Shown: piece after piece, positions 12,676 through 25,161 of the stretch
Numbering within the stretch: position 1 is the stretch's first letter
Layout: each line of letters starts with the position of its first letter
Origin: Amia ocellicauda
Taxonomy: Eukaryota > Chordata > Actinopteri > Amiiformes > Amiidae
Direction of reading: 5' to 3'
Assembly: GCF_036373705.1 (NCBI RefSeq)
Contig: NC_089867.1
Coordinates: forward strand, 24,981,823-25,045,822
DNA: 64,000 bases
The notes under the pieces: generated by a model
Database searches by the model: none
What the model was told of the DNA's origin: nothing
Seen by the model: the letters and a program-made list of their open reading frames with translations, nothing else
Translations under genes and position numbers: made by a program

Positions 12676-12802
12676 TTAGATCTCTCTTCTCTTCTCTCTC
12701 GCTCCCCCCACTTTTGTCTCTCCCTCTCTCTCCCACCCTGTCCTCTCCCTCTATTTCCCCGACTCCCTGTTCCCCCTCTCTCTCTCCCCCTCTCTCTCTC
12801 TT
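12676..12802. repeat. CT-rich low-complexity tract
   Basis: Pyrimidine-rich tract (CTCTCTCCC, CCCTCTCTCTC) near the 3' end of the presumed CAMTA1 3'UTR. Confidence 0.8.
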
Positions 12803-13599
12803 TTGTAAGTTTTATTTTTGTAATTGTGCATGTAAAAGCGTCACTGAATCGATGGAAATGTTAAAAAAAAAAGAAAATTCAGCTGCTGAAGCCATGCAAA
12901 ACATTTTGAATTGCCCTTAAAATATGGAAGATGTTTTCTGAATGCTTTATATTCTTTCTGCTGTAAAATAATAAAAAAATGAAGAAAATTCTCATAGTAT
13001 GAGGTTGCTTTGTTTTGTTTTTCTCTGTGAATTAGATCGGCACTTGTGTTTTGGCAGTTCTACCTGAAGGAGAATACTGTAAAGTAAGCACTTATGGGCA
13101 GAGAGGGTGCCAGGGTGAGAAAGAAAGGCATCCACCACCCCTGCCCTCCATTTCCTAACACCCTTGTGCTTGAGTGATGGATAAACTCTTCACTGATACA
13201 GACCATGTTTTATTTTTAGCCTCGCTGATAATAAGCGCAGATTGGACGGGTCACATGCGCATCACGGGTGGGCAGCGCTGTGGGAGAGCAGCATGCAGAG
13301 ACGGAGGCCATGGCTGAATACTGTGGTGCAGATAAAACCGGAAAATATTCATTATATCGTTGGCAATGCACGCATTTACTTTCCCTAAGAAGATAGCCAT
13401 AAACACTAAACTTCTTTGAAATAAGAAAACACTGCAACTAAATTCAAACTTTAAAAACATACTCAACGAGAGCAGGCTAGTAAAGTTATAATGGAAAAAA
13501 GAAAAACGCTTGTAAGTGTCTGTTAGGCCCGTGTGCAAACAGGTCGTTTTCTTGTAGCGCAGATGTCCGCAGGTCTGCGCAGCTACACCAATGGCATCG

Positions 13600-14200
13600 C
13601 GGGGATTGTGCAGATCTGCGCAGAAGTGCACAGCCCATTGCTGCCAGTGTAACCGGGTGCGCTGTCTCTTTAAATCCTCCAGCGGGCAGAAAGTTAGTGA
13701 CACCGGCTGACTCCGCCGCAGCGCCCGGACTTCCCGCTTCAGGACCCGCAGACATGTAAGTAATAAACCTGCGCGTCCGAGCCCGGTGCCTCCGCGCCGA
13801 GCACAGGACCGGCTTAGCGCGGATCCGGTTATTAGTCTCGGGTTTAAAAAGTGAAAAACGCCCTTTGGACGAGTCCGGCCGATAGGGCGTCTCTGGAGTG
13901 CGGAGCTCCGGGAAACAGCGCGGCCGGGCCGGGCCGGTAGGCCCTCTTTCAGCCCTGAACACGGGCTTGCGTCGCTCGGGTGATCACTGAAGCACAACAG
14001 GAGCCGCAGCCCCCGGCTCGCTGGGGGTAAATTACCCTTTCTGGCCCAGTTTGGGTGCTTGATCTGAGGGAGAGAGAGGGCTGTGCTCCGCCGTGCAGCT
14101 GCGGTTAAGACGTCGGTGACGCAGAGCCGCGGAGTGTCGCCGGCGGAGGCCGGCTGTGCGCCGCGGTTTCTCCACTGCGTGAGCAGAGCAGACGTGCCTG
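13600..14200 (+). promoter_or_regulatory. vamp3: VAMP3 promoter and CpG-rich first exon region
   Basis: The base composition switches from AT-rich to strongly GC- and CpG-rich here, then falls back near 14,250. The first VAMP3 exon ends inside it at 13,755. No TATA box is evident, which fits a housekeeping-type CpG promoter; the TSS is probably within 13,640-13,740. Confidence 0.65.
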
Positions 14201-17200
14201 AGCTCAACGCAAATACACAACACGTCCCACAGTCTGCTGCCTAAAGGGCTCTCTGTAAATGCAGGTGATTTGTGCGTTTACATCATTTTTTCCGCCCGTT
14301 ATGGACGGGTTAGACTCAGGATCACAGATATGTCTGATTGCATGATGGCCATAGTGTTGGGGGTTTAACAGGCCGACCTCTTCCTCGGATGATCAACATA
14401 TGTTAATAGTGAAAGGAGACTTTGGGGAATTTCCTGACCTGTATCCTAATATTGACACTCCTTCCCACAAACAGGCACAAGAGGGTAGCTACAGTAGCGG
14501 GGCAGTGAGATGATTGGTCCCGGGTCCCTTTAATGTTGGAGCAGGTCAGGTTCGGGCAGGAGATCCCAGAGCACAGACAACTGGACGGCAGGGAAAACCT
14601 CCTGTGTGTTGTGTAGTACAAAGTCCTCTCTCCCTCAGCATCTCTGTGACCTTGGCACTGGGGATACGAAACTGTCCAAGATCACGCAGTCTTCATTTGC
14701 AGCCTGTTTGACTGTGCAATGACCTTGCAGTACCTCTCTAGAGCGCAGTTAACGTACAGATCACGGTTCCCGTTCTGCAGGGCCAAAGTCACTGGTGCGA
14801 GAAGCAGAAAAACACGATCCCAGAACTGAGATACAGAAGGAGTTCAGGAGAGAGGAACGTTTCGTGGATAGTTCTGTAATTTGGCGGAACATTCCCACGT
14901 GCTTCTCTTTCAAAGTCCCGCACAGGAGACTGGCGCAGTTCCTCAAACGCAGGCGGCCAAACTAAACCAGGTTTTGTGGGAAACTGTACGAGAGGCAAAG
15001 ATCATTGTGAGCATCTTTGACAACATGTTTGAAGTCACAGACGTTTCTCTGCGTGATGACGAGCTGCTTGACTCGGCCGGCTTCGTGACTTGGCTGCGTC
15101 TTGCGCACTCCATGAAGCCATCTGCGGGTCTTTCGAAAATGAAATGCTCTTTTATCCAAGCTGCGTTACACAACTCTTCTCTGATCTCGACACCGTGATT
15201 ACACTGCAGGGAAATCCGCTAGAACGACATATTCACAGCGAGCACAGCGAACGCTTCATCTGATTGGAAAGCGAGCCTTCTGGTTCCTGTGTGGGAATAG
15301 CGCATAATTCATAATTTAAATTGACTTTGGTGTGGTGGTCAGTTGAATGCTAGAGAGACCCGTTGCCAACCCTGTTTCAGCAGCGAGTGTGGAGCAATGT
15401 TCGTTATGTGGGTGGCTGCACCACAACCGTCTCAGGCTGCAGGCCGACTTAGTAAAGTGATTATTGAGTTTGAGTAGTTTTAGACCAGGAGCACGCATGT
15501 TGATTCTAGTCAGACTTTGTTCAGATTAATACTTCAGTTGTAGTTGATGGGTGATAAGGGCCCGACGCCCTGGAAGTAACGCTAATAAAAGAGCAATTCA
15601 CAGTTGTTCTACAGCAGAATGAGTCAGCCAAGACTTTATCATTTGCCAGGAGAAATGGCGGAAATTAATTTGCAATCACTTTAGGATCGTTACAGTGGGT
15701 CTAATGCTCTTCCTACATGTGTAAGTCGCAGCTCGGAGGGTGTTTTTTGTGTTTTGTTGACAGACCTGAGATTGGGACAGAGCTAATGTTTGTGTGTGAT
15801 TGTCTGGCTTTGGCCTGGAAGGATGTTACGTCATGAACCGACGGCACTTTTGTGTCCTACACCCTGATTGGAGAGCCCCACCCAGTCTGTATTGGCCACA
15901 GGAATAATACGAGACCGATCTCCTAATGGTTCAGCCAAACTCGGGCCGCTGTGACTTGACCTCGCACAGATGGACACTTCCAGTGACCCAGCTTAGCGCT
16001 GGGACTCGTGACACTGGAGCCAGGTTGTGCCACCCTATCCCACGCTATAAACATGGGTTTCACTTCTTTGCCGACCATTCTGAGATCGGTGCGTCGTTTC
16101 CTAAATAAGTCTGCTAATTGGATGAAATTGTACCTGGATAAAACCAACGAGACTTTAAAACCTGATCCACTTAAGAGAACCTTTGACGGCAATTCCGTTC
16201 CTCGGCCTTGGTACGAAAGCCACTGTATACGAGAACGGTTGTATTGTAGTGCATTGTAAACTCATTAGGGCTAAATCTACTCGGAATGCTATTAGACTTC
16301 TAATTTAATATCATCTTGTCATGATACTTATCGATATTGGGAATTAATTTATTTGTGGCTTTCCAGTAATGTAAGGTTTAAGAGCCTGTTTAAGAATGGC
16401 AGTAAAGCAGGCGGTCGGTCTGTTCCAGGTAGGCCAGTTTCATTAGAGCAGAAAGGAGATTGCCGATATGCCAGGCCTCAGAGGAAATGGGGAAAATCTC
16501 TACACTAGACATAGTTTAAGTGTATCCATAATTTCACCCTAAAACTCTCTCGGCTTTTCTATCTCTTTTTGTTTTGGATTTGTTTAGTTTCTTAAAACAA
16601 TCACTGTGTTTGCTGGGCTTCCCATAAACTTAAAACCACACAATGAAACTCACTTGCCCTAAAGGGAAGTTGCTAATTGGCTTTTCTCCGCAAACGAATC
16701 TCATTGTTTGTCTGAGCTGTGAGCACCGAAGGGGGATGTGCTCAAACGATTGCCTTGATGTTCAGTTTCGCTGTAGAGACGCCATGATTACAGAAGTGCT
16801 GCAAGATTAAATATTTACCTGCCTGTGACCCGCAGGATTGTGGGATAATGGTGGAAGTGAGTGACCACAACAGTCATTGACAAAAAGTGTCAAACGCAAC
16901 GTTACATGGCTTATAAAGCAAGATACACAAAAATTGTAGCTACGCACAGATTTAGAAATGAAAATAATATATTTTATCATCTAAAATATAGGCCTTCTAA
17001 TTAAAAACAATCTCTTAGCTACTAATGTTATCTTCTATAACTGACAAATTCCATTATAATTCAGTTAAGATCTTATTTCTATTAATCTGTTTATTGATTT
17101 TGCTTGAATTGAATGGTAAATATATATTTCCTCGCAATCAACAGGTAGTTATACTATAAAATGTCAAAAACAGAGGTGAAAGGCATGATGGGAGAGTGTC

Positions 17201-20200
17201 ATGTGACCACAACGCGTCCTTCACGAAGAGACCCGAGATCTAACACGCCTATTAAAATTTGCTGTGTGATGGGTTGAGACTGTGGTAACAATCTGCTTAG
17301 ATTTGACTTTTTAAATTGTGTAGTAAAAGAGTTGGTTATTTATACAATTCTATACTTAAATTAAAACCCCTACTGTTTAAAATAATTAAAAGGCTCTGAT
17401 TTTGTTCAATTAAGAGTTCAATTAAGTCATTGAGGGCCTGTCCTCTGCACACGGTGCTGTTCGCTGCTGCGTCATCCTGTCCTGGGATGAACCGTGTCAG
17501 GACGGGGAGAACATCCGGTTTGGCACTTCTGGACGGGAGGCTCTGCTTTCCCAGCGTGACCTCATTGTGTCAAGGCCCTTCTGGATGCTGAGCTGAGGGT
17601 GTGGGGTTTTGCTCGCTGCCGGATTGTGGGCCAGCAGGGCACGCTGGACATTGTCTGCCGGTCCGCAGGGGGGAGAACCATCCAGCTCTTTAAACCCAGA
17701 TTGTTATCCTGCAACAACTGAGCCTTGGCCTGGCTTCCAGCTAGGCGATGCTGGAGGAAATGGCTGATTGGAGAGTTTTTGTTGCTCGGGTGTGACTGGG
17801 CTCGGTCTCCTGTGAGGGGTGTGAGAGAACGGACTGCATTGTGCTGCCAGATCTCCAGGTCACAGTGCAGCGCAGAGAGAGCGCTTCATGTGAGGAGCAG
17901 GGAGGGCTGGGGAGGTCAGCACTGAAGGCCGACAGTGATTTGAACATCCCAGTGTCTTCTGGGTGACGTTAGCGGTGTTATTTAAACGGCTCTCGAGACA
18001 AACAATGTACAAAGATTTGCAAAGTAAATGTAAAGTACACGTCTCTAGTCTTAATTCGGGTCAGTCAGCTGCGATCCTTGGCAGCTGGATCAGCCCCTGA
18101 AAATGTAGCCGATCACTGAGTAAGTAGACGTATTTCTTAAGGCGGAAAGTGGGAGATGCTTAGGCAATGATGGGTGTGGATGCCTTGCACTACAGCGGAG
18201 AGAGAGAGCCTCCAGGCTGCGGGGTTTCTAATCCCGTCTCCTCTCACCGCTTTCCCTCCCACTGCATTGCGATAAACACACGTATCGTCTGCAAACCGAG
18301 CCTGTGCTTTCCACGAACATGATAAGCACCTGCCGCTGACGGGAGGTTTTGACTTTCTGTCCACATACTTGGTCGAGTTAAGTAACTGAGCTCTGAGGCG
18401 GAGGAAAATCCCAAGGACCCTCCACCCCTCGAGGGCTGCAGTCCCTGGTGGAGACGGAGGGTGAGGATTGTGTGAGTCTCCTGTGCCCTCTTATGGACAT
18501 TCTAGGTATTGCCAGTTGTAATTCCAGCTGTTTCAGCAGCTGCAGGAATGTTTTAGTTTGTGTTCCCACAGTTGTATCACTGTGTGTTGTTGTGATTAAT
18601 AATGCGCCCCACAGGAGATTCCCGTGCAAGTGGCAGCCATCCATACGGGCTGCTGGGTATCCAGAGTCTTATGTAGAGCATAATAAGCAATTCCTTTTTT
18701 CGATTAGATTCCCATTCCAGCAGAACTTCATGTGATTGGGAACGGGTCTGAGAAAGGAAAGTGGAACTGAGCCCAACCCTGACCAAGAGTATAGTTCACC
18801 TCCCTGCTTTCTCTTGCCGTCGGCTCCACTGGGTGCATAGCTGGCAGTGGGATGCTTAAAAAGTCACCAATAATGCAGCGTATCTTCCATTTATGTGCTT
18901 CTACACCCCGCTCCATCGACACTGATCGCTCTGACAGCGGTTGGCATACAATCGACTTATGTAGGAAGTTTATCCACAGCATCTTGACTAGTTCGGCACT
19001 TCAGAGACCCGTCAACGGACATTTATATGTGCCTGGGAGTAAGCTCACTGTCCTGCACACATGCCAATATAAAAACATCTTTCCCTGCTCTGACTGAGTG
19101 ACCGAAGCCTGTGACCCTTTCCCCACTCGAGGGGGTCTACATGGACAGCTGTGCTGAGCTGAGCTTGCTGCCATGTTCCCGCCCAGAGGAGGCGATGATC
19201 GTGAAGCTATGCTGTGATGGGATTGGGGAGGGTGTTGCAGTGAACTCTGTCTGACTGTGTCGTGCTCTGATTGGTTGACAGGGCCGCCCCGGCTCCAGAA
19301 GGCTCTGGCCCCTCCACCGTGGCAGGGGGTAACCGCAGGCTGCAGCACACGCAGGCGCAGGTGGATGAGGTAAGCGATTCTGGAATACGACTGTCTAACT
19401 GAGCACTTCCTGGTTGGAGCCACTCGCTAGTACAGACACACACACACACTTCTGACGCACATCCAGAAAATGAAACTACCCTTCAGTGCGTAAGGGTCTC
19501 ATGGCACCAGTCTCAAGGGATCCGTACATCTACAGCATCTCACACACATGACCTCGTGATAGAGTCATATGCTCTGAAAAGAGTCCCATCACAATAAGGT
19601 GGGGGGGGGGGCAACCCCGGTCCCGGAGAGCCACAGTTGTGTAGTTTCACAGGTCTCTCCAAATCATCGGTCCCTGGAAACCTCGAACACGGGGACATTT
19701 TGACAAATTACGCTCAATTAGTACAAGTACAAGCGCTTGAATAATTTGGACGAGACGGAGGTCAGAAGGCACTTTGGCTCTCAAGGGCCAGGGCTGGCCT
19801 CCCCTGCAGTACAGCACAGTAACCCTACGTTCACACTGCCCAGTTGCTCAGTCGCTGGCGCTGCCCTGCACTGTGTCACACTGCCCGCTCGCAGGGGGCG
19901 GGTCTTAATTTTAAACTAGCCAGTAGAAAAGAGAAGGCACTTCAATATGCAGAGCACATCTGCCTCCCATTGGTTGTCGCCGAACTCCGTCACTGCGCGC
20001 TCGCTGCTAATTAGCATAAAGTTGCACATGCTCAACTCTCCAGTGTCGCTGTCGCCAGGAGATTTTGTGTCCGAGCTGAGCCACGCCCCCTGTCGCCGGG
20101 ATTCGCGGCTCTCGTTGGAAATGAATGGGAGCGAGTCGCTCTGTCGCGCTAGCGGGCGGGCAGGCAGTCTGAACGCAGCTTTAGAGTCCTGGAAGTGGGA

Positions 20201-23200
20201 AGAGCGATTACAGAACAATTCAATCAACATGGTCATAAATACAAACCTTGTCATGATTTCAAGATGCACAAGACCACACATTTCTGAAATCTTACTCTCG
20301 CTGTACTCTGAGCAGCTCCTCATTTATTTTTTGACTTTGCTGGCGTAACTCGTATGACTGCAGCCGGCTATATTTAACCGCCAGGTCTTATGGGTGCATA
20401 ATACAAGAGGTTGTCATCCTTCCTGAGTTGCGCTGGAGAGATCCTTTGCACCGGACGCCTCTTCAAAATTATTTATGAACGTGAGTGAGTCGTCTCTCTA
20501 TTGAGCCTGTGGGTCTGAGTGGTGCCGGTCAGTGCCGTCTTCTATAAAGAAGTGATAACTGACGGAGGACAGAAATCTTTATCCTATTACTGTTGATAAA
20601 ATCTTAACCGCTGACCTCTGCTACGTATTCCAAGAAACGACTGTCACGCTTCACAGTAACAAGCATACAAATGTGTACTTGTCTGAAGAAAGAAGGCAAA
20701 AGCTTAAGCAGTCTGCTCTTTAAAACATGGCTGACGTCTCAGGATTGATGTAGCACAGGCATTGTAGAGTTTTCTGTTCACGCAATCATTTTTGTTGACA
20801 GGGCATTTTGTGATCTGGCTCGAGAAATGACACAAGCTTCTCGCCATCTCGGCATTCAGCCAGGTCATGTTTTCAGACTGAGTTTTGCCACATTTTCTAT
20901 GTGCATATCCTTGCGTGGATGTGTGTCTGAGCCCCACATTCTCCGTTTGAGATCCTGCCCTAGTCGTGGCAACATCGTTCCTGTGCTAAGCTCTGCTTTT
21001 CACATGATGGTCTCACTCTTTGGTAAAATACACACAAACAGTGCTTATTTCCTGCTCCCCAAATTGACATGGCAAATTGTGAGCGAAAGTATGCGGGATG
21101 CTGGGAAGTATTATCCATGTGACGGAGAACAACACCCTCATTCCCTAATTCTTGTATCTGCGTTTTTTGTTCCAAAACAAATCTCGCTGGATACCGTGCA
21201 ATTGAAAGGGTGCAACAACACCACCAATGAATAAGGGCATCTGCTAAGAGACATCATCATTACCTCTAATAACCTCTAAGATGACAGTCAAAAATTGGAA
21301 TTTCCTCCATAAATTCTGTAAATATTTGCGTCGCATGCATATGGATGGTATCATTTGAAAGGAAATCGCTTGAATTTCCTTTAGATATGATTATAACATA
21401 GTTTGGAGCCCTCACTCGCACAGCCCTTTGTGATGTCTCTGGTTTGGTCCTGGGGAGTCTGCCTGCCATATCAGCACAGATTGCCAAATTGCCAAACGGC
21501 TCCACAGCCACAAAATCTTGGCAGAAATGGACATGCAGAGTCACTGCCATGTGGATACCACACCCCCGATCAGCGCCTTCCCTACAATAACAAACAAACC
21601 GGTACTGTTTCATAACAAACCCTCAGTACTACAAATATCACAGCATTGTGAATATCTTAGGAGAAGTGTTCTGTTATTAACTGGCCTGTGTTATTATTTT
21701 AACAACACAGATATATATTTGTATCACTACTACTATTATTACGGAAGATTGACTGTGTATCCTAAATGTCAGCCCACATTATTTATCTTAAAAGGAAAAT
21801 AAATGTTTTACTTCACACACATACATGACCAGAGAAAATATTACGCAAATCATGTTACTATAATAACGCAAAGCTATACAAGTCATCGTATACATGTCCC
21901 TTGTGCACGTGTCTGTTTAAAACCAGCACAGTCTTTTCACCAGATCTATCATAAGTAGTGTGTTACTGCAGGGGGACATGTTGTTGCTTCATTGGTTTGG
22001 GTTTATTGTGCATTTGACATAAAAGAAACTAAAAACTTAAATCATCCTGCTACACTTTCAAAGTTGTGCTTGTCTGATTGAATTTGTGACTCTGCTGCAC
22101 ACGGGAATCATTTAAACAGATTCTAAGAAAAGCAAACGCACACACACACACACAGGCGTGCAGCCTGTGGGCCTGCTGTCGGCCCCGGACACTAAACACG
22201 CAGAGCGCAGATCCGCAGCTCGGGAGCTCTGTGCTTTGGTCTGCACAAGAATCTGACTAGGCAGCATTTCACACTCCCAGGAGAGGGGAAGTTTCAGTTG
22301 AGTTTCAAATCAGCTTCCTGTTGCCTCCTGTCTTTGTTGTCGAAAGAGATCTGGTGTCCACAGTGTCCGGTCTCGGCCGGTACCCCGTGAGGTCGTGCTC
22401 TCGTACGGTTTGCCCCGCACCCCTGGGTCTGGGCCTGGTTCTGCCCCCGGGCTCGGGAACGCGCCTGTGGTTTCAGCGGCAGCAGCTGTCTGAGGCGCAG
22501 CTCACGTGTCCCCCCGGTGCCTGCCACGGCCACCCGCCCCCCCCGGCCGGGGGAAGGTGAAGCTCATAGGCTCCCTGCCTCCTGGTTATGTAACCGTGGA
22601 GACGCTTACATAACCCCGCATGGGAGAGCACGATGCCCCCCCCCCGCCTCTTAAAGGGGCGGCGCTCAGCACGGCCTTCTGAGAGAGAGCAGAGTCTGTG
22701 GGTATTGGGAACAGATTGCGTGTGTAGACATCTGAGTCACCCTGCTGGAGCCTCGTCACAGGGCTGCGGCTGTGTGTGTTTACACTGAGACACCGGTACA
22801 CACAGGCATTGTACACATACACAAGCACAGATACACACAGGCGTTCTACACATGAGCACACAGAGGCAGGATACACACATACACACACACACAGGCATTA
22901 TACACATGTACACATACAGACAGGTACACACAGGCATTATACACATACACACACAGACCCAGACGCGCGTGCACACACAAATATACACACAGGCATTATG
23001 CACATGCACACAGACACACAAATACACACAGACACAGGCATTATACACACACAAATACACACAGACAGACACAAGCACTTCATAGCCTTATGCAACTTTC
23101 CATAAATCGGTATAAAGATCAGCTGATTTCACTAGGAGCCCTCATCCTGGTAGAGTAGTGTGCTCGGCTCGCTTGTTGAAGTTCTTCCGGCTGAGGCTCC

Positions 23201-25161
23201 CGTTCACAGAGCCAGTCCACGGTGCCTTGTACTGACCACACTGCGCTCTCATGCCCCTGTGTGTCGCTCTCGGATGCTCTCGAGTGGTCCCGTCACACTT
23301 GCACCGCCTGCAGATTGGATTACTGTAATGCCCTGCGCTCCTGAACAAGTTCACAAGGATGTTGCTCGAATTTAAAGCCTTCAGTTTCCTCCCGGCTCCC
23401 CTGACCACGAGTGACATCGAAGAGCTGAGTAGAAACCATGTTACTGTCACTTTGCACAGCATTGGAACGACACATTCCCGTCTCACAGCACTCGGACTCA
23501 TTGTGTGTCGAGCATCCAGACGATAGTGAACACGTTTCTGCTGACTGGCCTCTGTGGTCTCCTGGTCCCGAGAGACCAGATTGGGACACTTTAGGGATGA
23601 GATACCCAGAGCTCCCCGTGACAGTAAGGGTTATAACGTTCATTCTAATATTCATATTCACGCCGTGTGTGTGTGTCTCTCTCTCTCCTCTCAGGTGGTG
23701 GACATCATGCGCGTCAACGTGGACAAGGTCTTGGAGCGAGACCAGAAGCTGTCGGAGCTGGACGACCGGGCCGACGCGCTGCAGGCCGGAGCCTCCCAGT
23801 TCGAGACCAGCGCCGCCAAACTCAAGAGGAAGTTCTGGTGGAAGAACTGCAAGGTATGACACCCAGACCCCCCGCCCCCAACAGCCTTGTGTTTAAACTG
23901 CATAACTGATCAGATAATTTCTGCTCTCCCGATGAAGATTAAACAATCTAGGGAGTCAAGAAAAATGTACAAAAAACCTTCAGCCTGGACTCATGGAGCG
24001 TGGGGTGGACTTGTCATTAGTCTGGTGGGAAGCGCAGCCCTGATGCGTGTGGCGGTCGATTCTCGGGGGGAGTTCAGCTGTAATTGCGCGGCAGCCTTAG
24101 TGCGCTGGCTTGTCTGAGGAGCACAATGCAGTCGGCACCGTTATAACACAGGGGCGTTCAGCCCTGGAGCTCCCTCCTCTCCACCCGTTTCCCCTCGGCA
24201 TTTCAGCCCTGCTCCTCACGCTCCCCTCACGTCTAGCTCTCCCTTCATAGAGAAGCCACAGGAAGTGAACCTCGGTGTGTAAGGGTCCCGAAAAAGAACC
24301 ATTTTGGATGGTTTCTTGTTATTCTCTCCTTTTGTAATTGCTCGTTAAAGCCCCTCTGTTCCCGAAACACTAATTGTTGAGCGACGTGTCTTGCCTCAAC
24401 GCCAAAGACCCTTCTAGCCGATCCCAGGGTGGCAGGATCCCTGGCCTCCGTAGCCGCTTCATCACAGCCAGTGGCGCAGTCCTGGCTTTCCCCCCTGCCG
24501 GCCCGGCCTCCAGCTGTTAGCCCCCCCCCGTGTCGCACTGTCCCGTCTCTGTGAGCGCCTCGTTGAAAACCCTGTCCATTTGTCACGAGTTCAGGTATTT
24601 TTGTATTGTTTCTAATCCCGGGCAGAATCTCGGTATTGATTAAAATTGTTTTTTAAAGAGTTCTTTCCCAGGGAATGTGTGTCCGTATTATCCTCCACCC
24701 CCCACCATCACAGCGTGGTGTTGTCTGACTTCCTCCCAGAGTAACCGCGTTGTCTTTGTTCTGTCACCCTCAGATGTGGGCGATTTTAATAGCAGTTGTT
24801 TTGATCATCATCATCATCATCATCGGTAAGTACCCACCCTGCTCCTACACATTTCTTTTATTTTCTCTTTTATTATTGAGTACCTCAGCCACACGTTCCC
24901 TGGTCTCCAATATAAGAGACACAAACTCTGAACTTTTAGGCACACCATTTTAAAATACTCTCTCGCTGGCCTCCATTACACTCTTTGAGCAACTGTTGTA
25001 GGAAGGTCTGTGGTCTTTCAAATCAAAGATCTGCCTGAGAGGCCGAGTAGACCTGGGAGCCCCTCGCCGGTGGGTTGGGGATCCCGCTGGCGGCCCTGTC
25101 TGCCTGTCTCGTGCTCTAACCCTGCTCTCCTCTGTGCACAGTCTGGAGCGTGTCGCCATAG
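13754..25161 (+). CDS. vamp3: VAMP3 (cellubrevin), R-SNARE
   Basis: Tail-anchored vesicle SNARE of recycling endosomes that pairs with plasma-membrane syntaxin/SNAP23 Q-SNAREs. Exons: 13754-13755 (only AT of the ATG), 19282-19369, 23695-23853, 24774-24825 and 25142-25161 (TAG 25159-25161). The product is 106 aa. The short Pro/Gly-rich N-terminus is [17 protein letters not shown]. The R-SNARE motif covers residues about 20-80 ([12 protein letters not shown], then [19 protein letters not shown]), with the ionic-layer Arg at residue 55 in ELDDRADAL. The juxtamembrane segment is FWWKNCK. The transmembrane anchor is residues 84-103, with seven Ile in a row and a WSVSP tail. All introns are GT-AG with consistent phases. 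The body would also fit VAMP2, but a position between CAMTA1 and PER3 argues for VAMP3. Confidence 0.95.
13756..19281 (+). other. vamp3: VAMP3 intron 1
   Basis: A 5.5-kb intron starting GTAAGT after AT of the start codon and ending TTGGTTGACAG. No exon, RNA gene or complete mobile element recognised. Confidence 0.75.
19605..19700. repeat. Possible interspersed repeat fragment
   Basis: A G-run followed by CAACCCCGGTCCCGGAGAGC and a pyrimidine/ACAG stretch resembles a repeat motif common in fish genomes (ctggtcccggagagcc). The boundaries cannot be set. It lies in VAMP3 intron 2. Confidence 0.3.
22766..23078. repeat. CA-rich minisatellite (ACACAGGCATTATACACAT type)
   Basis: Irregular tandem array of units built from ACACACAGGCATTATACACA with CA runs, in VAMP3 intron 2. 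It generates spurious His-Thr and Cys-Val reading frames on both strands. Confidence 0.9.
23285..23400 (+). mobile_element. Degraded LINE (L2-like) reverse transcriptase fragment
   Basis: One frame reads [11 protein letters not shown] around 23,300-23,340, resembling the RLDYCN(A/S)LL motif in the C-terminal part of L2-type LINE reverse transcriptases. Stops and frame changes surround it, so it would be an old remnant in VAMP3 intron 2. The match is short. Confidence 0.35.

Larger units (their letters stand above)
6155..12985 (+). other. camta1: Probable long CAMTA1 3'UTR
   Basis: After the stop codon the sequence becomes AT-rich with many A and T homopolymers, without convincing coding capacity, to a cluster of polyadenylation-like signals. 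ATTAAA lies at about 7936 and AATAAA at about 12,970. A 3'UTR of about 6.8 kb is plausible for a brain-expressed regulator, with the 7.9-kb signal as a possible proximal site. The 8-13 kb part could instead be intergenic. Two Pumilio-type motifs lie at 7886-7902. Confidence 0.5.

Noticed and set aside
13251-14207. 318-codon open frame on the minus strand
   Set aside because: It lies over the CpG-rich VAMP3 first exon and promoter, where stops are rare; there is no domain, splice or conservation evidence.
21205-21250. AATAAGGGCATCTGCTAAG, like a fish SINE tail
   Set aside because: The motif is too short and isolated to define an element; a similar trace at about 28,803-28,818 is equally weak.
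13754-25161. Assignment of the synaptobrevin gene to VAMP2 and the period gene to PER1
   Set aside because: PER1-VAMP2 is also a neighbouring pair, but the CAMTA1-type C-terminus, UTS2 next door and PER3-specific segments in the period protein point to the VAMP3-PER3 locus.
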